Below, piece by piece: positions 12,991 through 26,601 of a stretch of DNA of 64,000 nt; position 1 is the stretch's first letter; the number at the start of each line of letters is the position of its first letter. Below the pieces are notes generated by a model. That model was not told the DNA's origin. It worked only from the letters and a program-made list of their open reading frames with translations, and made no database searches. Origin of the DNA: Lepidurus packardi. Its lineage: Eukaryota; Arthropoda; Branchiopoda; Notostraca; Triopsidae. The position numbers and the translations under genes were made by a program. The stretch spans positions 9,084,351-9,148,350 of the forward strand of contig JAKZAN010000006.1 in the NCBI GenBank assembly GCA_023053545.1. The letters are read 5' to 3'.

Positions 12991-13876
12991 AATGCATTTC
13001 CATGCAAATTGGCAACTATTTGCACAAATTTAAAAGAACCCTGAATTTACGCCCCTCTAGTTGCTTTACACGAGGCAGAGTGAACCTCGGCAGATGTTGT
13101 AGGTGACCCTAAAGGTAACTTCTTCAAACGAGTAACCTTTTGGAAGGGTGAAATACTTGTAAATGCAGGACTCCATTTTTAGGCAAGACTTCGCTGCAGA
13201 CAAATTGATTAGAAACAAATCAGACTTTATATAGGACTCGTTGAGCTATTCCTTTCCACTAGCTATTCTTGGAAGCTTAAAGTGAAGGCAGTCTATAATA
13301 AGTTACATCCTATTTTTTCCGTATTTACCCTAATTAGCACCTTTCAAGTTTTGTCTCTTTCTAGAGTGAAAGGATAATCTGACTGGGTCATTGGTTCCTG
13401 ATGAACATGTTAACTTGATTCCCATGAAATTTCTAGAACGGAGTTGTCTTCTTTCTTTCGACATGGGAATCCCCTAAGTGTGAAAATCTAACTCGCGTCT
13501 AAGTTCATCTCAAACAATTGATCCTAAATCAAGTGCAAGTTCAACTCGCTTATAAAAAAAAGAGTTGTCGAACTTTACTAATCCCTCAACGCATCCATAA
13601 ATAGGCGTATTCCGGACTTAAGTGCAAATCAACTCCAATTCCGTACAATCCTGGTATATATATTGAGCGCGACGGTTTGTACCAGGTATACAGTTGTTCT
13701 CGATTCTCGTAAGTTGGCATGGAAATTGCCAAGCGCATTCCGTCGTGGGGTGCGTCATGACTATGCCAAGTTTGTCGCCAAACGAATATACGCAACTGAA
13801 AGTCCCTGAGACGGACGATAATTCCCACCTTGTACTTTTCTTTCTTCTTCACCTTCAAAGAGGGGGTGAGCATGCT

Positions 13877-13894
13877 CCCCCCCCCCCCCCCCCC
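13877..13894. repeat. Poly(C) tract (18 C)
   Basis: Eighteen consecutive C residues upstream of the first K2P gene, just after a G-rich stretch. Homopolymers like this are unstable and often miscounted in assemblies. Confidence 0.9.
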
Positions 13895-14754
13895 TCTTGT
13901 CATACCTCTCTACTGCATTTCTTGCGCTCTCTCACTCAGCTCCTATATGGGAAAGCTTTCTTTTCGTGGCGGCGTCCCGGACTTGCGGACTTCCACACAC
14001 ACAAGTCCCAGGGTTAAAATTAGGGCGGCCGCAGGGACGGGATTGCGGTGCGGAGGGTGGCTAAGTTTAGTCTCTTCCTTTTTATACCTTTTCTTCCAGT
14101 TCCCTTTTACTTTCCCTTAAGAAAAGATTTTTGCTATCTTGCTTTTAGCTTCGTCTTTCACCCAGACTCCCAGTTGAAACTCATCCGTAAGCTGGCGTAG
14201 ACATTCTTTATACACACAATACATATACAGACACAGACCAGTTACTGCTCAGTCAAGTGGTGTTCAATCAGAGTGGATGTAAAGTATCACAGTGTGTATA
14301 TATCACTGGGAATGGGCGGAGCGGCTTTCCACCAAAAGCACCCAACGAAAAAATTGCCCGACGGCGGGAAATGAAGGAAAGCAGACTTGGGTACTTAGTC
14401 TGAAGAACAGCATGTCACTCTTTAGCACTCAGCTCGTACCCCGCTGAGGACTTGTGTCAATAAGCAAAACTGTGCTATGTGTGTATCAACAGTTTGAGTC
14501 AGTATTTTTATTTTTTTTTCTTCCGGTATGAAACCCTGCCCACCAAGAACTTTTGGTTTGAGATAAAATCGTCCCTAAAGAAGGGGAAGGAGAAAATACG
14601 GAACAAGGCGTGGTCGACTCAAAAGTTGCTCAAGGATTTGTTTTGGTTTCTTTGTTTTTGTTCTTTTGGCGGGAAGGGGTTGATGATACGTGATTGGTAG
14701 CTTGGAAATTGAAGTGGATTGCTGCGTGATGCTGACCTCGTCGAACTTCCTGTT

Positions 14755-17700
14755 ATGGAACGACGGCGCTCGATGCGGAACCGAGGCCGTTATCGTCAGA
14801 GGCCACGCCCACTGACCGATAAACTGAAGGACTTTTGCCGCGCATTAGTCGCCTTCATTTTCGGGTAAACTATATAATACCATTGGGCTTAAAGACTCGT
14901 GGTATAAATGTTGAATTAATACTTTAATTCTTCTTCCATAGTCTAATTAAAGCTGCCTTTTGGTTATTATATTCTTGTTCTCGTCTTTTGTAGTCACGTG
15001 GGTATTTGCGGCTTGGTCGTGGGATACATTATCGTGGGCGCGTTCGCCTTCATGGCCATCGAAGGCAGAGAAGACGAGGAAGATCCAGACGGTGAATTGT
15101 CGCCGTATGAGAAAGTGGGGCAAATTCGCGATGAAACAGTGACGCGGCTTTGGACGCTTACAGCGGAGCTCAATGTGCTATATCGTGACAATTGGACAGC
15201 GTTAGTGGCCGCCGAAGTATCGGCCTTTCAAGAGACGGTGATAACTGCCGTATCACAAGGGTATGAAGGCCACGAGTCCGCACCCTTGTCATCGCAATGG
15301 ACCTTCTCAGGAGCTTTCTTGTATTGTCTCACTGTCATTACCACAATCGGTAAAACAAAAAATCTACTTTTTTCCTTCGTTTTTTTTCTTACAGATTTCC
15401 TGGCTTCTTTCCTTTTCTGTAACAACGACATTAACAGAAAAGAAACATCTCCAGGAAACCGTCTTTAAAAAAATGGTTATTGTTGTTTGGGTCGCAAGTC
15501 TCCAAAGTAACTTGCGGAGGATAAGATATATCGCAAATAAAAGACTCTTTCCACCCAGATGACAGATAGTACTTAGCCTTCTCCAACCTCCACCCCTTTC
15601 CCCTCCCTCATTCACATTTTCCTTTTTGTTCGAGCTGGGGGACGATTCTTGCCGCGTCTTTTAAAGGGAACAAAAAAAGGGCCCAAAGATTTTTGGCAAT
15701 GACGTCCGTTTCTTGCCAAAGGAAAGGGGCGACACGTGCGTCATGGACGCCTCGATTCCTATCCACCTTCCTTTTTGTAGTTGTACATGATAGAGGTGTC
15801 TCTCTGTTCTCCTCCAACGTCCTTCCCAGGAGCCTCCAATTTCATTAGCCTCATCGCCTCCCGTTCACGAACCTGGGCTATCCTTCAGAGGGTGAGGCTA
15901 GTACGTATATACAGCCTTCCCACTGTACTACTTTTCCTTTCAGCTCGTCTCCTTCCAGTTCTTCCGCAAGTCCCTAAACGCAGAAGAAGCATCCCGTCCC
16001 TTTCCCCGTTCTTTCCTGCATCTTCATTTGCATTGTCGTCTTAAATTTAATAGTGGGGCAGCAAGCTTCCCATAAGACTCGATGCTGTGTTGCCCGTCTT
16101 AAGTCGTCGTCGGCAGAGCGCAATCGAATTGACTTTGCCTAACGTCCCCTGGGGTTCGACTTAAAACCCCTCACCCCCCGACGCAACGAAGAAGGAGCTA
16201 ATTACTGGAGCACTAACTAAGGATACCCTCTTGTCTTGCAGGCTTATGAGTGGCTTTGATAAACTACTACTAGCTTGCTTATCCTTTATGCAATACTTTT
16301 GCAGTTAACTGAACTTGATATCTGACACTTGTTTTTATTTCGCAAATAGGCTATGGAAACATAGCGCCGAGAACCATCTGGGGCAAAATTGGTACCATAA
16401 TTTATGCCATGGTGGGCATGCCATTGTTTTTGCTCTACGTGTCCAACATTGGGGACATTTTAGCCACGGGTTTTAGGTGGACGTACCTCAAGATGTGCAA
16501 ATGCCAAAGCAGTCGAAGAAGGCGTGGTAACACAAAAAGCGGAACTGGGCGGCATCGCCACCATCATCATCACAGTCCAAACGACACGCCTTGGCAGGTA
16601 ATCGTTTTGGACCCTGTCCATATCTTCTTTGATTAAATATCGACACTCCAGTGGCTCGTGTTTCCAGGATTATATAACAAGTGATAGTAATAGCACATAT
16701 GCCAATAGTACACTTACAAAAAGTAAAGTCATATTTCAAAGCAAAAAATTGACCTACTTCAAAGCGATATAACGTTCCGCTTTATAATAGAAGCAAATTT
16801 CCCTTGGAATAGAACTTTACCTTTTTCGGTATGTAAATATGAGTCACTATACGCTTTGCCTAAAAGATTATGTAATAGCAATTCGCAAAATATTGTTTCA
16901 GTTAACTGAAAAAATTTATTGCCACGGTAAATTTTGATTAAGTAGTATGTTCAGATAATTATGCAATTATCTGAAAAAAAGAAGAGCGAAAGAACAAAAA
17001 TTATTAAAGGATACAAGGCTCAATTTTTTTTTAATATTTAAGTATCAAATACAAGTAAGATTAAAATAAGGCCGCCGTGTCGTTCAATATACAAATTTCA
17101 AAATAGGGCGCTACTTTAATTTTTTTTCTCAGTACAGTTACAAACTTAGTTTTTCACTTGCTTAAAACAAATGATATTTTTTCAATAAATTATTATTTAT
17201 AATGCATAGTTTTTCCTTCCCAAATGTTTCAAAAAACCCCAACCATGCAATTTCACACAAATGTAGTAAATTTATTTAATCATATTTAAAACAAATTCAA
17301 TGAGAAATATATTGTTAATCTATTTGCACCAGATTATGGTCAAACTAGTTTCTAGCTATTTAAAAAAAATGACGACTAAATGGGGAAAAAGGTTTTTTTT
17401 GTCTTAATTCCCGAAGGTGTTGAGGGTTATAGTCTTAAGGCCACGGTGTATAGGAACCCCGTATGTCGCTAGAGCATGGCAAATTTTGATTCGAGAATTC
17501 TCACTATCTGTGCAATATAATACAATTGTATTATGCTTTTGGGCCGCGTCGTCGGCAAGGCACGTTACCACAGGACGCCAGCCAAAAATCCGCAGCACTT
17601 CGTTAGACTAGCACACTTTGAACCGTAACATGAGCGGTAGTGCGATTGCAGCAAGAAAAAAAAGGCGTTTTTTTAATTGCCACTGTAACATAGCCAAAGC

Positions 17701-19058
17701 TTTAAAGTCACTGGGCTCGGTTTTTTATCCGCAGGTTTCATAGAAAAGCGACCGTCAATGCTATTAGGATAGGGAAATCCGAAAAGTGTTGTTTGGGGTT
17801 AGTTTTTGAGTCAATTTTGTATTAATTAGTCACTTAATACACAAGATAGCCATAAGAGTTCTTTAGCCATAACAAACAGGTTTCGGTTATCAATTGAACT
17901 CAATCACAAAATGTTGTACCTTACCCCTGTTTTAACTAAAAATTAATCTAGAACATGAAGTGAATTAATTTTGAAGCATGTTAGCCAGAAATAACTACTT
18001 TAATTCCAATATAATATTCCAAAAGTTTTGCCATTTTAAAAATTTCTGCAGTAAAATGTAAACATCTCTAAATTCCTTACTGATTTGCAATATCACAAAA
18101 AAGTATACTATAATATTGGCGTGCAAGAGTACCTCAATATTGAATTGTGAAATTACGAATAATTTCTTTGCAATGTAGAAATGTTTAAAAAAATACGTTT
18201 CAGAAAGTCCCAAAATAGCAGATATGAGTCATTTCTTTATTATTCTAAGGTAGTTAATTTTAAGCTAATTAAGTTTCACCCTAACTAATTAAATACATTA
18301 TTGTCATGTTTTACAAAAATCAACACCTAATATAATCCTTCATTAATGCAACTGACAAAGAAATTAATAAATCATGGGAAAAAATTCAGCCCGACGTTCA
18401 TGCTTCTCACAAATCGTATAATGAAATCCTAGCAACGAGAAGTTACAATAATCTCAGAAATGTCTCAAGAAATGTAACCGAATTAGCAAATATGTAATTC
18501 ATTATGGAATGAAATATTTGATTTTAGAAATCTAGTTTCACTGATCATATTTATACTCGCATTTCCACGGACATTCCGAATACATTTAAGCTAGTTAATA
18601 GTTTCAAACTTTTATAAGCAATGTCATCTTTTTTTAAGGATGGTGATCATCAGGTGGAAAAGGGTCCTGAAATAGACGACGAAAGCGAGGAAGAAGAGGA
18701 CCCGCCGATCGACGTAAATTCAGTGACGGTCCCCATCACCATTTGTTTGACTGTCATGGTGGGGTACGTGTGCGGTGGAGCTTTGCTATTTGCGCAGTGG
18801 GAAGCATGGGATTTTTTGGACGGCTCCTACTTCTGCTTCATTTCGTTGTCCACCACCGGGCTAGGGGATTTGGTGCCCGGTGATTCCTTCAGCTCGGATT
18901 CCGGGGTGCAACTCTCGCTCATCTTCTGCTCCATGTACTTGATCATTGGAATGGCGCTCATTGCCATGTGTTTCAATTTAATGCAAGAAGAAGTGGTCGC
19001 CAAAGTGAGACGTTGTGGAAGTGTCCTAGGCTGTTTCCGCCAGCAACCAGATGACTAA
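14755..19058 (+). CDS. Two-pore-domain potassium channel, cluster gene 1 (complete, 4 exons)
   Basis: K2P leak channel subunit in the plasma membrane. Exons: 14755-14864, 14994-15349, 16350-16597, 18639-19058, giving 377 aa with all phases agreeing. Order: basic N-terminus ([13 protein letters not shown]), TM1 ([23 protein letters not shown]), an extracellular cap with the cluster-wide motif [18 protein letters not shown] (sequon NWT), pore helix and filter 1 TTIGYGN, TM2 ([21 protein letters not shown]), a cytosolic loop with a His run (HRHHHHHHS) and an acidic run ([11 protein letters not shown]), TM3, filter 2 TTGLGD, TM4 ([20 protein letters not shown]), and a short basic tail. No cap cysteine is seen. 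The third intron (about 2 kb) is AT-rich and empty. Closest cluster relative is gene 4, which shares RQ-type tail residues and the MCKC sequence after TM2. No orthologue name is assigned. Confidence 0.92.
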
Positions 19059-22000
19059 CGAAAAGCCTAAAAAGCAAAAAGAACTGAACTTAGCAAACAC
19101 AACTTTAAATTTAAAGACCCAAAATAGGTACAGAAGAGAATCCCTCAAAAATCACCTTTTCATAACCCATTCCATTTAAAACTTTCGCCTTCCCTTCCTC
19201 ATACCTCCCAACGTCCAAAACAAACCCCTCCCATTATATCGACAATAATCCCGAGTATCGTCAAATATTGACAATTCCAAGTTTTCAAAGTGTCCCGAAC
19301 AAGTATCCCCCTGAGTTTCCCTCTACACTGCTGCCACCTTCAATGCCGGCAAAACTACAGACAAAAACGAGGCTGCAGGCTATAGATCCACCATCGATGT
19401 TAGAATTCGCGAAGCGCGGGGTCAAATGCACACGCACCCTTCGTACATGGGTAAGCCCGAGGCGCCGGCGCCGGTCGTTGCTGCGCTGGCAAAGGCCCTC
19501 CAACTCAACGGCATTTCCAATCTAGTCGGGCAGATCTTGGAAGGAATCGCACCCTGGAAGACGTCACTTTCCTGCCTGTAAAGAAAAAGAAAAAAACACC
19601 TCTGGAATCCGAAGAAACTATACTCTCTTTTGTTAAGGAAGAACAAACCATCTCGGGAAGCCAATTGGGGCAGAAGAGAACATAAGAACGCCATCGAAAG
19701 AAAGTGAATCCGTGTGTGTATCCATTACTAGGAGTCAGTAGCAACTCAACCCAATTTCCTGTTAATGTGTGTCGTTCCTAGGGTTCAGAACCCTTGTGGG
19801 GGAGCAGAAACTGTGAAAATTAGGGCAAAGTAAGTGCCCGGACTGCTGACATTTTAAAATTGTTGCACGCAAGATAGATTAAACACCACCCTAACACCCC
19901 GCACACGTACAACTGTGCCCTGACCAAGGTGGGATAAAAATTCCACTGAGTGGATTAGACTCGATTACCTTTTCTCTCGTCACCATTTTCTTGGCTCTCC
20001 TTGGTATTTAATCGACGCCGGAGTGGATGACCTCTCGAGCCGAAAGCTTTCGACCATTATTCCAGCAAGAGATACGTGAAGCAATTGGTGAATTAATTTA
20101 CCCCTAAGGCGGTAAGTTTAATTCCTTTTTTATTTTCTCTCTGTCAGGAAAGAAAGCGCAGAGTTTGCTATGATAGTGTTGACTTTGCTAGGCCATTAAC
20201 TCGCCTGCACCCAACCCAGCTCAACTCAGCCAGTCACAGTGTAGCCACAATACAAATCACAATAAGATGACGCCAAAAGCTTATTAGGAATCCTTAAGAG
20301 TCGTTGTACGCACCAGTGCAGATTCCATTTCACAGAGCGACCACCAGAAAGCTTGGAATGTTCTTTACAGACAGGAGAGATTGCATAGATTTCAAACACT
20401 CACCTTGCTCTCCTCCCGCGCTATTAAACCCGTGGACAGAACAGGGTTTCTCTATAAATATGCATAATAAGTAGGCCTATACTTTGTGCAAGGAAGGTAA
20501 CCTTTTCTGTAATTGCGAATCTTCTTCACCGCAAACTTCCCAGTACCTTGATCAAGACGATAGCAGGAGCCCGGAGTGAAAGAACGAGAGGGGTGAGTGG
20601 ACCAATCAGGGGAAGAAGCAGCGTTGCCCGGAGCAACCCGCTTCGCCATCTTCCATATAAGCCGCAAGGATGCACGCTAAGAGATACCCATAAGGGAAGG
20701 GGGGTTCGTATGAATGCTGAAAGCCAAAAAAAAAAAAGAGCGAATAAAAGTAAGCGTCGTTTCTTGTCGTTTCCACCCTTCTCTGTCTTCAACCTTCTCT
20801 GCCAGAGAAAATAATCCTTCGTTTTTAGGACGACAAGTGGAAAGCCTAGTAAACTATGAACCACTTTATGGGTCTTTGCTTCAGAGTACAATAGAAATCT
20901 TGAAAATAAAAAATAAATTCTGCTAAGCAGGAGGAGAAGGAAGCTACTTTTTGCTGAGGTCGGTTGCCAAAATGTTCTCCTCGAACCTCCCAAGATTACC
21001 CAAGGACTCCACGTAAAAAAAGGAGAGAAAAAATCTAAAATGAGATGAGGAGGGAGGCAATGATAAAGGCATTCACTGAACCCGTGTGTGTTGGGGGATA
21101 TATATCCTTGTAATCCCTGTCTTGAAGGCTCATTGGCTATCTTAATTGAATGGACTTGGGTGAAGGGGACGTAGAAGGGTACAGAAGGATACAGTGAAAT
21201 ACACGGGATGTAGAAGGGTACAGTGCTAGACAGTGCTTGTGCTCTCAGAAATGCCTCCTTACTACAGAACTAATCATTTGCTGGCATATCGCTTTACTCC
21301 CTTAAGGGCATGGTCTAACCCCTACTTAAAGAAAAACCTGGCATTAGAAAAGAGAAACTGCACAAGAGCGTGTGCCAAGACGTATATATAACCACATTTC
21401 ATCTCAAATTTACCTTTCCTTTTTTAGCGGATTTTTTCATTGAAAATTTCTTTAGGAACTGTTAGAAACCACTATACTTTGCACAAAAGAAAATGGGTCC
21501 TGATCCGGAACAGACCCTAAGGGAAGTTGGAAGTACTTTTGTCACCCCACTATGACTCCTTGAACAAGCTGTGGCGGATTCACACACCACTCTAGGGGTG
21601 CATTCGCTTGTACTTGTGTGTACTGTAGTTGCATGCATGCATGGTTTGGGCTCTGGGAATTACACTACAGTGCTCAAGGGATATACATAGAATGCAAAGA
21701 GAAGTAGATCCTCCTACCGTCACCCGCTCCTCAAAGAAAGGAAGTTCAGATTATTCTGCTTCAGTTGATGCGGAAGGCACCGCGACTGCTGACTACTTAA
21801 CTTCAGAAAATAGGCAAAATAGTCTTTCCCCAAAAGAAAATTAAGCAAAGGAAGCAAATCGCTCCATTTGCCATCTCTGAGCCACAAATATGGAACTTTT
21901 CCTCTCGGCTTACACGCTACTGTACCCTGCCGTCACCCCTTTTCCTGAGTCAGCCTGGGGGGAATAGGGGTGGGAGCGGAGATAAGGGTTCTTGAGTCTT

Positions 22001-23573
22001 AAAGAATAAGATGACGTTCGTTTCCCTGACCAACTTCATTCTGCTGTTTTTGACAGCCTATACCACTTTTTTGTTCTTATCCTTCACGGAGTTGTTTTTT
22101 TTGGGGGGGTGACACTTGTTCTTTACTGCCCTTTCTTTTGCATATTATACGCTGTGACATATAGACAAACAAGGAGTCTATACAGGGGAGACTTAGTCTG
22201 GTTCTTACTGTGACCATTTGTCCCTAACTTGATATAAAAGAGAGAAAAAGAAAAGCTTGCCTTCATGGGTGAAAAAGGCAGAAATGACAGCAACTTTCAG
22301 AGAATGCTGTTTTTCTCGATACCTATTATTCTGTGAATTTCTGCAGTTGCTCCCCATTGTTAAGCGACTACGCAATACCCGTAGAACTCCGGAAATTTGG
22401 GCGAAGAAAGAAAAATTACCTCGATCTACTATCTCTGATTGTCTCACTTTTTCTTCCACCATTCTCATGATTTCACAGTTTATTTTCCAGTAGCCTGCCA
22501 CGATCCACCCTCCGGGTGTTTGCGAATCTTCATCAAGCCTCACGAAGTATCCCCAGAGGACTAAACGAAAAAGAAGAGGAACCCTGCAGGCACACTTACG
22601 TAGAGGATTACGAAGAAAAGTAGTCAGAAAATGATAGGATAGCTACCAAGGCCCGACCGGATACTCCTCTTCAATGGAGCCAATGTGCAGGATCGTCCAG
22701 GGGAAAAAGTACAATGAAAAAAGGGAAAAACTTTGAGTATTAGCCATGCAGCCATTTCCCTTCACTAAGCTTTTTAGGGGGCCATTAGCTAGCCTTTCGG
22801 TGTGCCTTTTTTCTCTTCTCTCTTTTTAATACTCCCACCAAAAAGGGTCGAGAAGGGAATAAAATGACGGAGTATTCAAGCACAGATAGTTCCATGTATC
22901 GATTACATTCTCCTGAGACTTGCAGAACTTTCACCAAATCGGCCCGAAAACGAGCTAAGAACAGACAGTCTGAAGAGGAGGGAAGGGGGAGACATACCAC
23001 AAAGCATACAAAACTCAACCCTTTTTACGTCCACCAGGGACCCCAGTGACCCGTCGTTGGGCTACCCGTAAGTTTCTGTACCACGGACCCCATACCTACA
23101 ATCTCCCGACATATGCACCCTCTGAAAACCCCTCAGGACCCATCAGGCCATGTCATTCCATCAAAACAAGAAGAAAGGACATTTCTCTCCTCCCCTTCCC
23201 TTCTAGCCTTTTCAGAAGAAGTCACAAATACGAGATATAGAGCTTCAGGCCATAATGGGTCATCCGGGAACAATTCGCTCCAGTCTGCGGACACGGACAT
23301 TCCATTCTTAAAACCTGGCATGTCCAGTTTTAGAAGCATCAACCAGCAACCCCGCTGCCCAGAAAGCTTTTCTTTCTTTTGCTCACCCTACTTGTTTTGT
23401 TTGGAATAGCCTGGAAAAGCACCCCTGAAGGAGGGATCAAGTTAGTGCGGGGTGAGTCCTCTTTAGCTATCTTCGATAACCAAAGCCCCATCATGCATAT
23501 TGGGCAGCAGCCGTTTCTAGCTCTGACCCTAGTTTACTGTATGGTCATTGCGTTAGGGCCTAACAGTAACGTC

Positions 23574-23597
23574 GGGGGGGGGGGGGGGGGGGGGGGG
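23574..23597. repeat. Poly(G) tract (24 G)
   Basis: Twenty-four consecutive G residues. Such a run can fold into a G-quadruplex on this strand and is prone to length error in sequencing. Confidence 0.9.
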
Positions 23598-25304
23598 CTT
23601 TCATTCTTTTTATATCTTGCCCCTTGCCCATCCCCAACAAAAAACACCCGAAGGAATTTCTGCAAAGTACCATCTCTCCTTCTATTACCTTGCTTTGAAC
23701 AGGTAATTCAAAGTGAGGGAAATGCATCCTCGCCCAGCATGGCGCTGCGCACGGCTGTATCTTTTTTAATTATTCAGAAAGAGAATCGAAAAGTCATTAA
23801 GTCCAGCCAAGCATCCAGAAGTGTAATACGCGTTGTAATTCCTTTCCGCCATTTTTAGCAGTCGATAAAGACAGGCTGTGACGTATGCACGTACTTCAGC
23901 AGCTGTCTCCCTCCTCCCTCCCAGTAACAATAGCGATATCTTCGTCAAAAGTAGCTGCGTGCCAATCCCTCCACACCCGCCGGCGCCCAAAGCATCCTCA
24001 CCCCCATCTAGCTTTTTTCCAAAAGCGAAAATCGAAGCAATTGTTATTCCATTCCAGTCGTTTGCTTCATTTCCAATTGTTAGCCAGGCAGCAGAATTCG
24101 AAACCATATATCACTGCCTTACTTGAACGGGTTGGCTTGAGAAGAAGATGGGGAGAAGGGGGCTTACCATCTTTCTACCCCAAGGGTACTTTATCGGTAC
24201 CGGCTTTTAACTGGATATGCAAAAGCGTTAATCTGTTCCCGGTTTCGCTAGAAAGCCCAGCGAACCTGCAAGTAGTGAAAAGCAAGCTGACCCCTTTGAA
24301 TTATGGCACTCAGGTTTTAACCTGATTTCACACCCCCTTCTTGGAATGATTCGAATCACTTGAACCAACAGCTGGAAGCCAACATTCCTCACCCTGTTCT
24401 TACTCCCAAACGTCAGATATTCATGGCTTTTTAAAGCCTCTTTGGCAATGGACGTTCGAGACAGGAGTACGCTGTGGAAAATCTGTTTCAACTTCATGTG
24501 CATATTTTTATAAATCTATTCCTCCTCCCACAAAAAATAAGCAGTACATATAAAGAAGTCGGAGTTACGCGAGGAGTCCCTGTCGGTTCCTTCGTTCGTT
24601 CGCTTAGCAGAAATGCTTGGTTGCGCATCCATCGATAAAATTTAGGGAAAGATTTTCCCTGACAAACAAAAATTGGGGTTCGCGAAATTTTAAGCTTAAG
24701 AAAGCGAAGAAGAATTCGAAAACTTTTTTTCTGCAGCGACTTGCTCCAAAATGATATTTTTTTTCTATTTTAACATAAAAGGAGATAAAAGAAGAACTTC
24801 GCGCAAGACATGATCGAATTTCTATTTTAAATAGGGACTGCGAAAGAACTGTGGAACGAAATAATAATGGACCGAGGTACTAAAGCCCACAATCAAGCTT
24901 TACTTTTAGCTTTACCGCCGCCCAAATCCCTCGCAATCCAGGCCCACTCTATTTTCATCCCACAAATCCTCAAAATCTGAACTATATATTAAAGAACTCG
25001 AATGGAACGTATAAATCATCGAAACATCACAAGATAAGAAAGTATACATGCGCCGCCCAAACCTCTTGGTATATCCTCCAACCTTTCTCAGATCAGAACC
25101 CCAAAGACTTGTTTATACCCCGCAAGCATACTTTCAAACCCTAATCCGAACCAGACAAGAATAGTGAAAATCCTATGGAGAAAGGTGGCCCACGATTGCC
25201 GCGCTGTTGATATTGGCAATCAGCTAATCTACAGTTCACTGAATGAATATGAGTTCTTAGCATTGATCTTAGTGTTACTAACAGCTGAAATTATCTGGCT
25301 ACTA

Positions 25305-25326
25305 TTAACCTAACCTAACCAAACCT
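25305..25326. repeat. Short interstitial CCTAA-like repeat
   Basis: TTAACCTAACCTAACCAAACC contains just over two exact and one altered unit of the arthropod telomere motif (TTAGG, read here as CCTAA). Too short to imply a chromosome end, so it may be chance. Confidence 0.5.
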
Positions 25327-26160
25327 TTAAAAGCATTTTCGAATCCCCCCCCCCGCACCCTCCTTTTTCTATACTCCAGCTTCATTTTGAGCAAGCCGCA
25401 ACGCTGTAGCTCGTTCGGATTGGGGTTTGAATATATGCACCCCGGTACCCTAACTCCCCGTTGTCACCCTTGCTATACTTGTAACTCTAGCGTCTAATTA
25501 GATTGCGGGTTACATGATTAATACGAGCGACGAAACGTCGGATGTGGGGGCTGAAGGGGGCCCAAATTGCAATATGCAAATACAGCACGTTACGGTGGCA
25601 ACCAACTATGTATACTTGTTATTTCTTTTGGAAAAATGTTCTTATGAAAGGAAAACCTCGGTTGAAGAAGTTATAAGCTTCTTTAGATTCCTTAAATTTT
25701 GTTTACTCTTTCTCCCCGCAGTAACAAGCAAACAATACTTTTATTTTCTCTTCTAAAACTTTTCTGAGGCTTCTAGAAAGTTACAGACCATCGCTTCCAC
25801 TAATAAATTCGCCATTGGGGTAAAGCTGGTTGAGCTCATTTGTTACCATGACGATTTTCAGTCCACTACCACACGTCTTGTTTCCCAGGCACATGCACGT
25901 ATCCACATACAACTTTGTCTTAAAATAATAGTAAAAAACCTAGTTTCCCGTAATGTATTTCTTTTTATCATGCGCGAAATAATAAATGAGACATTAGAAA
26001 ATAAGCAGTCTAAAATTTAAAAGAGACATTTTTACCATTGGCCAGCGCGGTCACGTGGGGGCCCTGTGACGTCCCGGAAGTACGCCATGTTTCCAGGCGT
26101 TCCACAGACCCTGTGTTTCATGTGTAGAAAGGGTCGAAGTGAGCTTCCTAAACGAACAAA

Positions 26161-26601
26161 ATGGCAGAAGACTCGGACCAAAGCGAGTATTATGACATAA
26201 GCCACATTCTAGAGCAGAGGTTCTCAAACTTTTTCATTCGTGGCGCCCCTCGTAACATATCTCCAGCTTGTACGACGCCCTTAGAACATAGGCCTATATA
26301 ATTGTTGCATCTATGCAATTATAGGAATCTTTCGCGGCACCCTTGCAAGCCTACCGCTGCGCACCAGGGCCCCGCGGCGCACACTTTGAGAAACACTGTT
26401 CTAGAGGATGAAGGGAAGGAAATTGATGAGTTCTTTTTTTGCATCTCTGTGCCAAAAATTGAAGGTGCTCTGCCCTACCACGTTAAGCCAAAGAAGAAGC
26501 GGGAGCTTTCCAATGTGGCTGAAATGTCAGCAACTGTAACTGAACTGAATAAGCCAATTGTAACTGGAGGTTCTGGCGTTCTGACTGGTAGCTTATTATA
26601 G
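26161..26601 (+). pseudogene. Small acidic/basic reading frame split by an hAT-type element
   Basis: An ATG at 26161 opens 18 codons (MAEDSDQSEYYDISHILE) that stop exactly at the left target duplication. The frame resumes just after the right duplication (26407, DEGKEIDEFFF...) and runs to TAG at 26601. Without the 192-bp insertion the two parts form one 82-codon frame. With it, an in-frame TAA appears inside the element. The second half has a basic stretch (KPKKKREL). I do not recognise the protein. It could be an exon of a dead gene or part of an older transposon (a THAP remnant lies 0.4 kb to the right). Functional status is inferred, not shown. Confidence 0.5.
26215..26398. mobile_element. 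Non-autonomous hAT-type element, copy 1 (184 bp)
   Basis: Begins CAGAGGTTCTCAAACTTT and ends ACTTTGAGAAACACTG. These are imperfect terminal inverted repeats of the CAGNGGTTCTCAAACT class seen in hAT/Charlie-like MITEs. It is flanked by a perfect 8-bp direct duplication, TTCTAGAG (26207-26214 and 26399-26406). An 8-bp target site duplication is the hAT hallmark. It has no coding capacity. The interior contains GC-rich GGCGCCCCT-type blocks shared with copy 2. Confidence 0.88.

Larger units (their letters stand above)
12061..14754. other. Intergenic spacer between TRMT44 and the first K2P gene
   Basis: The two genes diverge here, so both promoters must fall in this 2.7 kb. I see no conserved coding frame. 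It contains a GT dinucleotide run, an 18-base C run, and degenerate low-complexity DNA built from AAGTTCAA/CAACTCC-like words. A Pro-rich open frame near 13.7-14.1 kb is produced by the C run and has no splice partner. Confidence 0.5.

Noticed and set aside
13586-14120. Pro/Gly-rich frames on both strands
   Set aside because: Created by the C18 tract. Composition is low-complexity and no conserved partner exons exist.
20526-20993. 155-codon open frame on the minus strand
   Set aside because: Leu/Ser-rich with no domain motif, overlapped by frames on the other strand, and no splice partner or neighbour. Consistent with chance in a spacer.
23379-24325. Overlapping frames of 113-159 codons on both strands around the G24 run
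   Set aside because: They include glycine from the homopolymer, overlap each other on both strands, and show no conserved residues.
25305-25326. Evidence for a chromosome end or internal telomere fusion
   Set aside because: Only about three CCTAA-like units, one imperfect, so not enough to claim telomeric origin.
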